Positions 53,229 to 64,000 of a DNA stretch of 64,000 nt are shown piece by piece. Each line of letters opens with the position of its first letter. Position 1 is the first letter of the stretch. This DNA comes from Oegoconia quadripuncta (lineage: Eukaryota; Arthropoda; Insecta; Lepidoptera; Autostichidae). Location of the stretch: assembly GCA_949316235.1 (NCBI GenBank), contig OX438744.1:1860001-1924000 (forward strand), in the 5' to 3' direction. The notes under the pieces were generated by a model. That model was not told the DNA's origin. It saw only the letters and a program-made list of their open reading frames with translations, and ran no database searches. Position numbers and translations under genes: made by a program.

Positions 53229-53475
53229 TTTTTTTTTATGATTGACTGGATTCGCGTTTGACCACAATCTCACCTGATGGAAAGCGACGATGTGGTCGAA
53301 GATGAAGCACGCGATCCCAGTAAATGCCTATTGACTCTGCTCTTAAAGATCCCAAGGTTGTAGGATTCAGGAAAGACTGACGCCGGAAGGGATGCCTTGG
53401 CTGTTCGGATGATGAATGAAGAATCGAACTTCTTAGTGAGAATTTTCTTGTCTTTGGGTACATGCGTCGCGCGAT
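53229..53475 (-). mobile_element. LINE-E 3' end, minus strand
   Basis: T-run (poly(A)) at 53229-53236, UTR CTCACCTGATGGAAAGCGAC, then C-terminal codons. Longer than the 310-537 copy by about 20 codons. Confidence 0.6.
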
Positions 53476-53829
53476 TGTGGACCGCGGGAAATGTTTTAAA
53501 TTTAGTAAATCAAATAAACGAGTGATGCTTGCAAAGCCAAGCTCAGCGCCATCTGTCCTTGCGCCCAAGGCTCTAGCCTAATTAGCCAGTGGGTAAATCC
53601 GGACCTGGTGGTCTTTACTCATGAGCTTATTCTTCGAGCTGTGTGTACACTACCACTGCAACTTACTAATCCGTTAAGGTGTGGCTGACCTTCCATCTTC
53701 CACGAATTAGTTCATTGATTCATCACCGCCCTTAATAGCTCGTTGCGATTTCCTGATTAAATAGTTCGTTTATTACCAGCTCCTTGAAAATAAAGAGTGT
53801 ATACTCACGGCAACAACACAAATTCTAAC
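53476..53829. other. gene-free stretch with RTE scraps
   Basis: 53630-53775 reads on the minus strand as a broken RTE C-terminus (equivalent to ERAIKGGD). Otherwise nothing. Confidence 0.35.
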
Positions 53830-54420
53830 CTCTCTCTTCTATTTAAGAGCTATGCTCTTGTCGGTGGAGTCCTTTCCACGCTTCTCAGAATTCCGTCTTT
53901 TCTTTGACTTCCTGATACGACACGGCATTAGCTTTTCCTTTACTTGTACCATGTATCTTCTTCTAGGCCTTCCTTTCTCTTCCTCTTCCCCTCCACTTTT
54001 CCTTCAATGATGTCCTTGATAAAGTTGTCGTGTCGTATCAAATGACCGAACATCTTTCCCCTTCTGTTTTCAATGATCTTCAAAAACACATCTGCAGGAC
54101 CTCATTGCGACACGGCATTAGCTTTTCCTTTACTTGTACCATGTATGTTCCTCTCTTCCTCCATTAGCTTTTCCTTTACTTGTACCATGTATGTTCCTCT
54201 CTTCATGTTCTCCTCCACTTTTCCTTCAATGATGTCCTCGATAAAGTTGTCGTGTCGTATCAAATGACATCTTCCCCCTTCTGTTTTCAAGGGTATTCAA
54301 AAACAGTCTCATTAACCATCTGCAGGACCTCATTGTTCTTTCGTTCCGTCCAGCTTATTCTGTCCATTCTTCGCCAATACCACATTTCAAATGCTTCTAA
54401 CCTTTCTCTATCCGTCATAG
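53830..54420 (-). pseudogene. RTE-like LINE C-terminus with internal duplications
   Basis: Minus strand: HLIRHDNFIEDIIEGKVEEN, YMVQVKEKL, preceded by a NNEVLQMVNETVF-like part. The block GCTTTTCCTTTACTTGTACC occurs at 53932, 54122 and 54166, and ATAAAGTTGTCGTGTCGTAT at 54020 and 54241, so about 215 bp has been duplicated inside an already dead copy. Confidence 0.6.
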
Positions 54421-54752
54421 CAGTTTTTTTTTAGGAAATCCTATTCCAATTTCCATCATCCAGGGCCTTTAAGCCTTCGGAAAGTGTTTGCGTAATTGAA
54501 TGCCACTTGCCTCTTTATCGAAACGCTTTGTGACTCAAATTGGAAATGTCAATTTTACACGACGGTGTCGAGTTTTCGGCGTTACCTGGCAATGATTTTG
54601 ATGATGGACATGAAATTTGAATGGGTAATCTCAAGTCCATTAATTTGGATAGAGCTTAGCTAAATAGGGATAATTACGATCTTGAAATCACTTAAATTTA
54701 TGTATGGGAGATTACATGTAGGTTAGTACATAGTTGTTGAGTTTTTCTTTTT

Positions 54753-54975
54753 TATGCATTTAGCACTTGACCTCAATCACACCTGATGTTAAGTGAAGAT
54801 GAGGTCGAAGATGGAAGCGTACTGACCCGGAAACCCCAACACATTTGGGGGACTGGCTATCTTATCTCTGACAACCGGAACACGACAATGCTATTAACAT
54901 TGCTGCTTGGCGGCAGATTTAGATAAGATGGTGGTAGCTAGCCAGGCGGACATTTAAAATGCCCTACCACCAACC
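54753..54975 (-). mobile_element. SINE-C without tRNA head
   Basis: CACTTGACCTCAATCACACC, GTGAAGATGAGGTCGAAGAT, CTTGGCGGCAGATTTAGATA, ending CCCTACCACCAACC; same end point as the copy at 25634-25873. Confidence 0.7.
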
Positions 54976-55208
54976 GCACTGACCCGGACTTACGGACTAA
55001 CATACATGTTTTCGTGCATCATCAGGATCCATTGAAAATCCTTATTCCCAGTCGTCAGGGCTTCGTTCCCACCGGTGGCAAGCGCGAAAAGAAATCCCAT
55101 ATGTTGCCAGTGGCATAGTTAGTGGTGGCAAATGGTCTCCGTAAAAATTCCTTCCGATGGTGACTATTTTAATTAACACGCCTTTATTAGCTCCATTTGT
55201 AACTACAC

Positions 55209-55335
55209 CTTCCTCAAAGGCCGGCAACGCATCTGTGACCCTTTTGGTGTTGCGGGGTGTCCATGGGCGGCGGTGATTGCTTTCCATCAGGTGACCCGCA
55301 TGCTCGTTTGCCGCCCTCTCATACAAAATAAAAAA
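55209..55335 (+). mobile_element. LINE-D 3' end, short
   Basis: CTTCCTCAAAGGCCGGCAAC to CTCTCATACAAAATAAAAAA. Confidence 0.65.
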
Positions 55336-55920
55336 AACAATGTCATCAAATCTTGAAAATTAATTTAAACTTACTTCCCTTCTCCCCAAAAATATACCCC
55401 GCCCATAAATGTTAACTACTTATTAAGTCAAGTCCACTCTGGTCTTGCATATGTGCTAGCTAAATTTATAAAAGTTAACAACGTTATATTATAATTTATC
55501 TATCATGTCTACTTTTTTGAGCTTATCGTCTATTATCTTAATTATGTGTTGAGGTGGTGGTTATATGTGTTGTTCTGTTTGTCCTTTCTCCAGCTACACA
55601 AACTAGAGAAGCTTAAATCACCGCACAATCGTCAACTTTAGCATTGTGAACTTCAACCCTGACATTGGCAGAATCATCGTGCACAACGATGCAGCCATAA
55701 CACTAAATTGGAATTGGAATTAAACTTACTTCTGATTATTGTATCGAAATGAAACTTTGTATGCATATGTAATTCTGATGACAATACTGTAATTTGGTTG
55801 GCTTCTTCTCGAAGGAAGGCTGCAAATACTGAACGCCTGATAGCTTTAAAAACTGCCTATTTTCGAGTAACAATTTTGAATATGCAAGAAGGAATTATTT
55901 AATTATTGAGAAGAAGTATT
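55336..55920. other. gene-free stretch
   Basis: No gene or element recognised. Confidence 0.4.
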
Positions 55921-56060
55921 TTTTATGCACAACGGGTTAGCACTTGACCTCAATCACACCTGATATTAAGTGAAGAGGAGGCCGAAGGTCCTCCACCTTC
56001 GTACCGACTCGGAAACCTCATCTTATTGGGGCACTGGCTGTCTTATTTCTGACAACCGTA
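55921..56060 (-). mobile_element. SINE-C 3' part, diverged
   Basis: TTATGCACAACGGGTTAGCA, CACTTGACCTCAATCACACC and GGCACTGGCTGTCTTATTTC, with a small duplication around GTCCTCCACCTTC. Confidence 0.6.
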
Positions 56061-56471
56061 ACACATTATTTTCTCCATTCAGCATTTAAGTTCATTGACG
56101 GAATTCTACTATCTGTGTTCGAAACAACATGCCGAAATAGTACAATTAGTTAAATGTACGTCCATTACCAAAACTCCTATTTATCAGGGAATGTCCCAAT
56201 TTCCGACAAAATAGCAAGGGTTACACGGCTGCCATTGAGGATCCATCCCACATCCCATTTGGATGCAAATCACGATATTTACCACAGATTAGAAACGAGG
56301 ACGCGGGATTTAAACGTTTTAGATTATTTATTCCAGAGTTTAGGGTTGCCAGGGAAGAATGGCAACGTTTTTGGTAACAATTTTTTTATTTCAAACGAAA
56401 GCTTTTGCGTGTCTTTCAAGTTTTAAATAATCGAAACCAATTAACGGATTCCGAACGAAACGTAGAGAGGA

Positions 56472-56622
56472 GATTGTTGTGTTCCGGTTTGCAGAGACAA
56501 GATAGCCAGTCCTCCAAATAAGAATGGGGTTCCGGGTCAGTACGCTACCACCTTCGGCCTCATCTTCACTTAACATCGTGTGTGATTGAGGTGAAGTGCT
56601 AAGCCGTTGTGCATAAAAAAAG
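56472..56622 (+). mobile_element. SINE-C 3' part
   Basis: TGTTGTGTTCCGGTTTGCAG, CAAGATAGCCAGTCCTCCAA, CTTCGGCCTCATCTTCACTT and a short poly(A) joined to rep-G. Confidence 0.65.
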
Positions 56623-57470
56623 GACATATAAGGTAAGTAAAATAGAAACTGAAGATATTGGCATAAGTTAGCTATTTTTTTTTTCAAAACCATTATCGAA
56701 TAAAGCGTTAATTGTCTCATTTGACGGTCTCGTTTGTAGCCTTTTCCATATCACAATTCCAATCACATTAAATAAATAGATTATGAATTCCACCTGACAA
56801 GTTCACCTGGGTGGACTAGGGGCACTTGTTCTGACCCTTGGTTCACCTCAGAGGTGTAAAGAATGACCAGTATATGTTGGGTCCTTACCTATGAAATTGG
56901 AGTTTTTTTCTTCGTTAATCATATATGTACCAATTCCTGCGATTTTCAAAGCTATATCCAAATTTGTTTTTTATTTGGAAAATGGAATATTATTTCAAGG
57001 TTTCACATGAAATATTTTTTAAATAATAATCTGGGCTAAATCACATAATAAAAAAAAAAATGAACAGAGCTCATTTCTTAAATTCGCTGAAACTTTTATA
57101 AAGCGGTCACTTTTAAATTACACACCGATTATCCGATAATACACACAAAGTTTAGCTAAATTTGGATGCGCCGTTCCCAAAAAAAAAAACAAAAATGTTC
57201 GTATAGAGAAAACAGCCTCAATGAAATTCTTGATACAAAACGCCAATTTCATAGGTACGGACCTAATATAATAAATAGTAAAAATGTTTGTTTGAGTCAT
57301 AATTTCTATTTATGAACTGAATAAACGATAAAAAAAATCTCACTAGTTCAGTTAACTGAACAAACGTGAAAAAAAGTGTCACTAGTCCAGTTAACTGTAC
57401 TGGTCAACTGAACTAGTGGGAATAGAGGGAAAATATGAATTCCAAATAAATTTCGCACGATAGAATAGAT
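56622..57470 (+). repeat. rep-G, split
   Basis: 56622-56770 (GGACATATAAGGTAAGTAAA, CATTTGACGGTCTCGTTTGT) and 57418-57470 (TTCCAAATAAATTTCGCACG) are the two halves. The interval carries unassigned AT-rich sequence and a small palindromic cluster at 57341-57417 (CACTAGTTCAGTTAACTG and its reverse). Confidence 0.45.
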
Positions 57471-57687
57471 AGATATGGCCGCCGCGTGCGTTTTTGAAAA
57501 AAAAAAAACTATTGTACGGTCAACGCACTTTGGCCGGGCCGGCAACGCGCGTGTAACCCAAATAAGGTAAACGCGCTGACGCCGCGGCGCCTCGGCTCGG
57601 TTAGAAACAGCCTAAAACTCAGTTGTCTCAACCAACTCGAACAAGAACAACATTATTTAATTAATTTAAAAAAATAATAAAAAAAAA

Positions 57688-57914
57688 AATTAAATATCTC
57701 GGACACTTACACCAATCATCTAGTCCCAAACTAAGCAAAGCTTGTACTATGGATACTAGATAACGGATAAACATACATAAATATTTATATAAACATCCAT
57801 GACTCAGGACTAAATGTTCATATTCATCACACAAACATTTACCCGTCGGGGGATTCGAACCCGCAACCGTTGGTTTCGCTGACAGGGTCACTATCCACTA
57901 CACCAATCGGTTGC
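57688..57914 (-). mobile_element. SINE-B, complete, minus strand
   Basis: CGGACACTTACACCAATCAT, AACTAAGCAAAGCTTGTACT, GGATTCGAACCCGCAACCGT, CACTATCCACTACACCAATC. Full-length. Confidence 0.8.
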
Positions 57915-58129
57915 CAATTTCTCGCAATCGCAAATTAATGTTTAACATTATTTTATACAACATTATTATATTGAATTTACAAGTTTATTAAACATTATAT
58001 TTTACATTTTAACAAACTATTAATTTCTTACATTTTGCCCAACCAAGAAGGGGGCTCGTGACACGGTCTTCGCGTCGCGGTCACGAGTTAGCGTTCCGTA
58101 GGACAAAGGCGGAAAACCCTTTGCCCTTA

Positions 58130-58944
58130 TACTACCGATGCCAATAACTTCTATTTCACTTACCTAATATGCCCTATTTTTTTCCTTACGTTAAAAAACC
58201 TCATCCGGTATATAACCGATTTCCACCAAACATGGCTAAGAGCCATTCCTCAAATACCAGCCTTTGAAAATAAAGAATCGTTTTCTAAGCGGTTCAACCA
58301 TCTTGGCATTGCCATTTAAGAGGGTTTTAAATTCGATATTTCGAACATGTTTCCTACTAACTTTTAGATCTATATATCCTGCTTATACAAAGTTTTATTA
58401 GAATGGGTCTATTATTATAGAAAAATTTGGACTTGTATGTTTTGAATGGAATGCCGTGTGGTATAAACCATCTTAAGACGTATCTTTCTCCTCCCCTCAC
58501 CTCCCCCCACAAGAACTTCGATGTCGAAATTCAATTTCAAGAAAAGGCTAAAATCTTCATTTCCAGATTTCCAAAAGTTAAATGTGTCAAGGAGGGTTCG
58601 TGAGGCGGTTGCTGTTGCCTTAAAATATTAATTTGAGAACCCGTGGCTTTATGAATTCACACTAAATTATGTTGATCACCTAATGATCTGTTTTATTTTA
58701 TTATTGAATCTTAATTATGAATGTATGTCGTTGTCTCAATATTTTGTAAGCTAATTCACTTATTTTTTTACTTATTTATTCCAATCTGCAGTAACCGACA
58801 GTGTATCTGTATCTATTTGAGTACCTATACTACATTTGAATACACATATACCTACGTGACATTATTCACTGACGCGCTCAGTAAAATATGCTTGTCTGGT
58901 TGTTCTCTTTTGTACCAGTACCAGTGTCTCCTCGTGGGTAATAG
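58130..58944. other. gene-free stretch, starts with a rep-G piece
   Basis: 58136-58235 is rep-G on the minus strand (GATGCCAATAACTTCTATTT, CACTTACCTAATATGCCCTA). The rest holds no gene. Confidence 0.4.
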
Positions 58945-59145
58945 CTGAAAATCAGTGTTTTGCTCTCTGAGCAATTATACACACTGAGCTATGACCCATT
59001 TGTACGGCTGTAGCACACACACACTCTATTGTATCCTGATGTTACTTTTATGGATTGTTATAAAATATGTTTATCCAATTGCTTTGGAACTTATGGTATG
59101 TGTGTGACTGGAGATACAAATAAACGATTTATCTATCTTTTTTTT
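58945..59145 (+). mobile_element. family-I retroposon 3' end
   Basis: GCTGAAAATCAGTGTTTTGC, ACTGAGCTATGACCCATTTG, GTGTGTGACTGGAGATACAA, ATAAACGATTTATCTATC. Confidence 0.55.
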
Positions 59146-59533
59146 CGTCGAAGATTAGAAAAGTTTATAATAGCAATAGCATAACCAAAATGGATGCGTC
59201 CTTAACATGGGTAAGGGATATGGTCGAGACGAGACCCGTCACTTTTTTGGGTCACGAGAACCGTGATTGGTGACACACGCGCTTACAAATAGCTGATTAA
59301 GAACGCCATATACTTGCGATAAAGGCTGAATTCACCATTACCCTGTGTTGAAAGTGACATTTTCACTATTTAATGCTGTAAGCAGGAAATCTGAAGGGGA
59401 ATATAATGCTACCATTGGTTTGAGATGAGGTAAGATAAAGGCGTTGAAATGTGTAATTTTTTGCGGGCGGAGCCGCAGTAAGAGCTAGTTTTTGCTATGA
59501 TTTGTGTACGTCACTGTTTTGTAACACGTCTAA

Positions 59534-59879
59534 CCGCCTCCGTGGCTCAATGTAAACAACATTGGGTTTACGATTCGGAGGTCGCGGGTTCGATCCCCAG
59601 CCGGGTAGATGTTTACTTAAACACTTCTTTACTTACAGTTTGGTTGGTGGTAGGGCATTTTAAATGTCCGCCTGGCTAGCTACCACCATCTTATCTAAAT
59701 CTGCCGCAAAGCAGCAATGTTTAATAGCATTGTTGTGTTCCGGTTGTCAAAAATAGGACAGCCAGTCCCCCAAATGTGTTGGGGTTTTCCGGGTCAATAC
59801 GCTTCCACCTTCGATCTCATCTTCACTTAACATCAGGTGTGATTGAGGTCAAGTACAAACCCGTTGTGCATAAAAAAAA
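59534..59879 (+). mobile_element. SINE-C, complete
   Basis: Best reference copy: head CGCCTCCGTGGCTCAATGTA, B box GGTTCGATCC, body GGTAGGGCATTTTAAATGTC, ATCTTATCTAAATCTGCCGC, CATTGTTGTGTTCCGGTTGT, and end AACATCAGGTGTGATTGAGG, CCCGTTGTGCATAAAAAAAA. Confidence 0.85.
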
Positions 59880-60085
59880 TGTAACTTATTCTATGTATAA
59901 AAAAAATGATTAATTTTCATTCTAAATTGTTTACAGCACAGTGGACGGAGTTACCTGGTATGCATGAATATCATGTGCTATTTGCATTTGAGAACTGTAT
60001 TGTGTACGAGCGCATGCATGCCTAGGGATACGAGTGAATAATATAAACTTTATAATTTCAATTGCTTTTAAAATTTCAGAATGAA

Positions 60086-60264
60086 GACGGGTTGGTGTAG
60101 TGGATAGTAACACTGCCTGCGAAACCTTCGGTGACGGATTCGAATCCGACTAGGGGTTAAGTGTTTGTGTGATGAATACGAATTTATTCCAGAGTCTTGG
60201 ATGTTTATATAAATATTTATATATTTATGGGACTTAGTTGATTGGTGTAAGTGTCCAAAATATA
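60086..60264 (+). mobile_element. SINE-B with a shortened 3' body
   Basis: GACGGGTTGGTGTAGTGGAT, GATTCGAATCCGACTAGGGG, AGTCTTGGATGTTTATATAA; the GTTTATCCGTTATCTAG section is missing before GGGACTTAGTTGATTGG. Confidence 0.7.
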
Positions 60265-60577
60265 TCATCATCATCATCTCATAAACATCCCACTGCAGGG
60301 ATATAGGCATTTCCTAGTACAACGAGGGCGTATGGGCCATAGTCCACCACGCTGACCCAATGCGGGTTGGGAACTTCACATGCCTTCGAATTTTTATTTC
60401 TCAGGTATGCAGGTTTCCTCACGATGTATTCCTTTGCCGTTTCTTAAACGGCATAAATGCACATAAGTAATTAAATTAAATTTAAAAACTCATTGGTACA
60501 TAGCCTGCCTGGGAATCGAACCCGGACCTTCCAAATTGGGAGACCGCGTGTTAACCGCTGAGCTACCGACGCTCCCC
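60265..60577 (-). mobile_element. SINE-H (tRNA-derived), minus strand
   Basis: The head on the minus strand starts GGAGCGTCGGTAGCTCAGCG with B box GGTTCGATTCC. The tail is (ATG)n, seen as ATCATCATCATC at 60265-60278. The body has TAGTCCACCACGCTGACCCA. Inserted in or next to the SINE-B end. Confidence 0.75.
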
Positions 60578-60888
60578 AAAGTGCATATCCGAGGTGAATT
60601 CATGAGTGTTGTATTTTATCACCTTTGCTATGGAACACTAAAAATAACCTTTAAGTAATATTCTAATAAAGCTCATTTATCTTTGGATCGTACCTGTGGA
60701 ATCTGACTTACAAAGAAGTTTCTCTTTATACCCTCTAAAGACGCTCAAATCGATTTCACAACACTTCACTTTCCAATAAGAATCTCAATTTCTTGTAAGA
60801 AGACACAAATTAACATTTTCAATTGCTTTAATTGTACTTCAACACTTCAACAAACTTCACTAGGTTTATTTTCAAAGCACTCTCCTGT
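60578..60888. other. 3' flank of the CEP112-like gene
   Basis: Contains the likely 3' UTR of the gene (minus strand). No other gene. Confidence 0.5.
60865..60870 (-). terminator. polyadenylation signal of the CEP112-like gene
   Basis: AATAAA on the minus strand, 18 bases after the TGA stop (60889-60891). An AATTAAA lies about 35 bases further on. Confidence 0.5.
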
Positions 60889-63680
60889 TCACTTCTTCAG
60901 GGAACCATCTCCAGTATCCCTTTGTGGAATGTACACCTTCTCAAATAGTTCGCCAAGTCTCTCGCTATCCAGACAGTATCCTGGTGTAACACTGTCCTCA
61001 CCAAAAGACTTTGTCTTGTTGACCGCTTTGTGTCGCAGCAAACCTGCAATTTAAGATCGGTCACTTAAGTACGGTGCGTCAAATTGTAATTTGGAAACGC
61101 GGAGAGGAAATTACAGAACTACAAGCTTCTACCACGGTTTCGTTCACTAACGAGATGACGTATTTATAGTCGCAGTGTCCAAGCATCTCTGGATTTGCAT
61201 GAAATTCACATTCAAATTAAAAAGAAAAATATTTCATAGGATAAAATTATCACTTGAAAACGTCACGTTCAAACAGCCTGGAGACCAAAGCTCATATCGG
61301 CAATTGAATAATCATTAGCTGATTGATAGAAACATTCACTGACGTTTAATTTATGTACGTTTCACATAATCAGTTCGTAACAGCTAACAAGCTACGTACG
61401 TACACCTGGTACTTTTTTAAACAAGTACTAGGAGTGCATAAGATAAGAACAGCTCATTATTATTATGCTTTAAATTTGACGAAAAAAATTGGTTTGCACA
61501 AACCTCCTAACAAGCCATGTATACCTGGTATTTTTTCGTATATTAATAAACCATAATGAATGTCCATTATTATCAGTTGGAGCACGAGGACCTGGTTCTA
61601 CCCCGTGCTTCACCCAGGTGGAGATCCTAGGTGAAGCATGGGTCTGTCTCCAATGCCCGGGATATTCTCGCATGCCCCTGCAGTTTTTCACTTGCACTGG
61701 TGGTTAGTACGATTCAATTTTGGGCGGAAACTTTTGAGTGCTATGTAATATTAAACTAATAATTAACCTTTGAGGGACTGCTGTAGTAACATGATAAGTA
61801 CGTGTAGTGCTCTTGATAATATAAATATAGTTAGATGTAAATCAGAAGTTGCTGACTTCCCTCATACCGGCTGGTAAGTTATCATCAAGCCATCAGGTAT
61901 GGGCTACTACTACATATCGTATTGGGTATTTTACTTTACTATTTGGGGGCCTCAAACCTACAGTCCTACTTATTTATCGAACATACACAGTATGTCTGTA
62001 CCACTAGATAAAACACTGAACTTATTAAAGAAAGATCTGTATATCAATCACAATGGATTAATAAATAAATATTAATAAAAACAAACCTGAAACTTCATTA
62101 TCATAGCTTTGATCCTTTCGCATTGTGGAAAATTGGCTAAGGTTTGTTGAACAGTACATAGATTCGTTTTGAGTGCCACATGCTGCTTGTAAAATAGCTT
62201 CCAAAGCAAGCTGATCCTGCATCCTCCTTTGGATAGCTGTTGCTTGAACATTAGCTACAATATCTTTGTATTTAGTTTCCAATTTGTCAAGAGCACTATT
62301 GAGTTCGACTTGGCTTTCATCTGCAATTTCGTTAACAATTTGAGCTCTTTGTCTAACAAGTTGTAATTGCAAGGAACATTCGGCTAAATGCTTTTCTCGT
62401 TGCAAATAAGCAAGCTTAGTCTCGAAATTCTTAGCACATTTAGCCTTGGATTTCTCTACTCTATTTAATCGTTTCTCTAATTCTTGAGCTTTCATTTTTA
62501 TGTTCTCAGTTGAGGGCTCCTGTTCTGGTTTCTCTATGAATTTATTTAGAATGGAATTCAAGTGAGCCTTTTGTTCTTCAAATTGAATCTTCAAAACATC
62601 GATTTCAGCCTCTTTCTCTTGTATGATTTTGTCTTTATTTATAATAATTTCATCTTTAGTTTGGTGTACATTTTGAATTTCAGTTTCAGTTTTGAGCTTA
62701 ATTTCTTCAATTTTTGATTCATATTGCTGTTTCACTTCTTTCATTTTGTCTTCCAATATTTGATTTGCTTCGTCGCGTACTGTTGATTTTATTTTTAGTA
62801 TTTCTAATTTGTGTTTAGCTTCAATTTCTTCAATCTCATGCTTTTTCATATCATTAAAATTGAATAACTGCTCTTGTAGATTTGTTATTGATGCAATAAG
62901 CGTGTTTCTTATACCTTGTACTTCCTGCAATTTGGATTTCAAAGATTTTAGAGTAGTACTGCTTTCATTTTGCATAAAAGCGCTGGTTGCATTATCAACT
63001 TTAATCAAATCTGCCTCATTTTCCTCGTGTCTCATTCTAGATTCTTCTCTCAAAGCTAGTAATTCGTTATGCAAAATCATATTTTGATTCTTTATTTCTC
63101 TTAGTTTCATAATGAGGTTGTTAGCTCTAAACTCGTATATTTCTCCAGAAGCATCTTTAGGCGTGCTTCTCATAATTTCTGGGCATGTGTAGCAAAGTAT
63201 CGTTTGCTTATGTGTAGCTTGACTTAGTTGGTCCTCTCGTGGTATATCAAAGTCGATGTTGTCATCTCTTCTCTCATCATCGAATTCAATATCTTGTGAG
63301 AGATATTCCGTTTCAGACACAATTGGTTTTTTACAATTAAACAGGACTTTAGTATGCGGTTCTTCGGCATCAATGACAACATACTCAACTTCAGTAGAGC
63401 ATTCACTCTCAAAACAATCGCGAATTGGTGCTAGCTCGTGTTCTGGAGGACTTTTCACAAAGGGTTCATCGAGAACACCCTTGGCAAGTTGATAACAAAG
63501 TTGAAATACGTATTTATTGCGTGTACATTTTTCATTTTCTTTACAATTGGAGAGTCTCTGTATCCAGGCTTTGCATATTTCAATGACGTGCTGATCAACC
63601 AGTTGACCTAAATAAGGTCGCATTATTTGTAAGTACCTTTTGAATTCAATGTCCAAATGCGTAGTGCTATTTTCGTCCAT
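60889..63680 (-). CDS. DUF4485 / CEP112-like coiled-coil protein, two exons
   Basis: Exon 1 62087-63680 and exon 2 60889-61043 join in phase 1 (TCAG|GTTTGT ... TTGCAG|GT) to 582 residues. Residues about 10-86 match the DUF4485 pattern known from centrosomal protein CEP112: EFKRYLQIMRPYLGQL, CKAWIQRLS, RNKYVFQLCYQLAKGVLDEP, PPEHELAPI. An acidic linker (about 87-190) is followed by an almost continuous coiled coil (about 200-505). Exon 2 supplies the last 51 residues (GLLRHKAVNKTKSFGEDS, SERLGELFEKVYIPQ). Reading through the intron would give a false 9-residue end. It is likely a centrosome, basal-body or sperm structural protein. It is shorter than vertebrate CEP112. Orthology is probable, not proven. 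Confidence 0.8.
61044..62086 (-). other. intron of the CEP112-like gene
   Basis: GTTTGT donor, TTGCAG acceptor. Contains a LINE-F subfamily 2 scrap at 61214-61266 (ATAGGATAAAATTATCACTT) and a short inverted pair around 61605-61646 (GTGCTTCACCCAGGTGGA / TCCTAGGTGAAGCATG). No gene seen. Confidence 0.7.
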
Positions 63681-64000
63681 TCTGATTTAATAATTTCTCT
63701 CTGTTTTGAAGAAGAATTTTCGATGTTTGAGCCAATTTTTGCTGTTAATTTTTTTTCTAAACTGTCATTAATAAATAGTGGGAGTATCTACGAAATTGAT
63801 CGCTGTCAAATTAAAAATATTTGTTCAAGTTTATAATTTAAGGTTAGAGCAAAAAGTTCTAACTGTAATGAGGTTGATATCGACGGTGGTACAGACTTGG
63901 GTACTTACTTTATTGCATTTCTACAAGCTTCAGTAGAAGTCTGAGTCTGAGTCTGAGTGAGTACACATTTCGAAGTCATCTAACATTACCCGGCTGCCCC
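63681..64000. other. 5' flank of the CEP112-like gene
   Basis: No TATA box is evident. A (GAGTCT)n-like run at 63938-63960. No other feature. Confidence 0.4.

Noticed and set aside
62058..62086. Extension of the CEP112-like frame to a stop at 62058 (ending GLFLLIFIY)
   Set aside because: The sequence TCAG|GTTTGT is a donor and the downstream exon restores a charged C-terminus in the right phase; the hydrophobic tail is intron sequence.

Overview
The window looks like an AT-rich insect nuclear chromosome, most probably from a moth or butterfly (Lepidoptera). Three kinds of evidence point this way: a dense mix of tRNA-headed SINEs, 3'-truncated-family LINE ends and CTAG-terminated Helitron-like elements of lepidopteran type; a small heat-shock gene with an insect-style promoter; and an insect-specific seven-transmembrane odorant receptor with consensus GT/AG introns. 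The species cannot be named from this sequence. There are no operons, no CRISPR array and no convincing free-standing tRNA or rRNA gene.

Three host genes can be supported, all on the minus strand. (1) 4792-5544 is an intronless small heat-shock protein (alpha-crystallin domain) with an N-terminal signal peptide, a TATA box and a heat-shock element. (2) 31560-34646 is an odorant receptor gene that I rebuilt as four exons with matching phases (381 residues); its last 206 residues lie in one exon. (3) 60889-63680 is a two-exon gene for a DUF4485/CEP112-like coiled-coil protein (582 residues). An isolated exon-like open segment at 18338-18561 may belong to a fourth gene.

The rest is mobile-element debris, much of it nested. 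I use local family labels: SINE-A, SINE-B, SINE-C and SINE-H are tRNA-derived; LINE-D, LINE-E and LINE-F are non-LTR 3' ends; Hel is a CTAG-ended Helitron-like element; family-I is a retroposon with a (TATC)n tail; rep-G, J, K, L, M and N are unclassified interspersed repeats. The left third (1-26 kb) is SINEs, LINE-F copies and two diverged copies of a low-copy segment (12.4-13.2 kb and 25.25-25.93 kb), each split by a different insertion.

The most striking element is at 26354-29408: a retrotransposon-like unit with a 17-bp target-site duplication, a structured 5' leader, one intact 719-codon gag-like ORF with three CCHC knuckles, and a poly(A) tail, but no reverse transcriptase. It is inserted in a SINE-A copy and is best described as a gag-only (half-LINE) element. 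The right half (36-60 kb) holds RNase H and reverse-transcriptase remnants, long microsatellites, several terminal-inverted-repeat elements, a 271-bp foldback hairpin and a mariner transposase relic. The host genes do not form a pathway. They are separate units in a repeat-rich landscape.
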